Notes under the pieces: generated by a model
The model's database searches: none
Seen by the model: only the letters and a program-made list of their open reading frames with translations
Told to the model about the DNA's origin: nothing
Position numbers and translations under genes: made by a program
Origin: Clostridium sp. UBA6640
Lineage (GTDB): Bacteria > Bacillota > Clostridia > Clostridiales > Clostridiaceae
Length of the DNA stretch: 6,240 bases
NCBI RefSeq assembly: GCF_002455975.1
Contig: NZ_DKLM01000087.1
Location: 439-6,678 of the forward strand
Direction: 5' to 3'
In this document: positions 6,222 through 6,240 of the stretch, one piece after another
How positions within the stretch are numbered: the first letter of the stretch is position 1
How the letters are laid out: the number at the start of each line of letters is the position of its first letter

Positions 6222-6240
6222 ATATCATATAAAGTAGAAT

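Larger units (their letters stand above)
5774..6240. other. Gene-free region upstream of the deacetylase operon, rich in dyads
   Basis: No credible coding region is seen in these 467 bases. The part nearest the operon must hold its promoter. A perfect TATAAT lies on the minus strand at 5890-5885 but has no convincing -35 partner, so I do not call a promoter there. A short dyad, ATTAGC (5829-5834) and GCTAAT (5841-5846), lies between that hexamer and the operon. Further right are the inverted repeats at 6027-6076, 6078-6113 and 6197-6221, which may belong to a gene beyond the right edge. Confidence 0.55.

Overview
The window looks like a low-GC Firmicute, most likely Clostridium or a close relative. 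The DNA is strongly AT-rich, Shine-Dalgarno sites are strong (AAGGAGG type), genes are separated by factor-independent terminators, and the recognisable proteins (a YyaL-type thioredoxin-domain protein and a membrane-anchored NodB deacetylase) are typical of Bacillota. No species can be named from the sequence alone.

Layout, left to right. Positions 1-764 (+) hold the 3' end of a gene that begins outside the window. It encodes an alpha/beta-hydrolase thioesterase domain of the kind that ends nonribosomal peptide or polyketide synthetases, with cysteine in place of the usual nucleophilic serine. A long-stem terminator follows at 783-837. Positions 838-1455 have no intact gene, but contain a good ribosome binding site, a frame that looks coding but is interrupted by stops, and two dyads. 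Positions 1456-2118 (-) encode an L-2-amino-thiazoline-4-carboxylate hydrolase-like protein. Its base composition is clearly richer in GC than its neighbours, which suggests recent acquisition. Positions 2119-2526 are a divergent intergenic region with a 30-bp dyad that overlaps the likely promoter of the next gene. Positions 2527-4548 (+) encode a complete YyaL/SPATA20-family protein. A compact GC-rich hairpin at 4565-4584 ends this gene and the convergent gene beyond it.

The right-hand part is a two-gene minus-strand operon. A 91-residue bitopic coiled-coil protein (5498-5773) comes first, followed 19 bases later by a polysaccharide deacetylase (4588-5478) that also has one membrane segment and a coiled coil before its catalytic domain. 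This looks like a cell-envelope module in which the two proteins may pair outside the membrane. Positions 5774-6240 have no gene; they hold several dyads and a promoter-like sequence pointing right.

The window therefore joins the tail of a specialised-metabolism locus to ordinary chromosomal genes. I see no CRISPR array, tRNA, rRNA, transposase or phage gene. The observations most worth following are the Cys-type thioesterase, the foreign-looking hydrolase, the dyad-embedded promoter and the paired coiled-coil membrane proteins. None of them alone demonstrates a new system.
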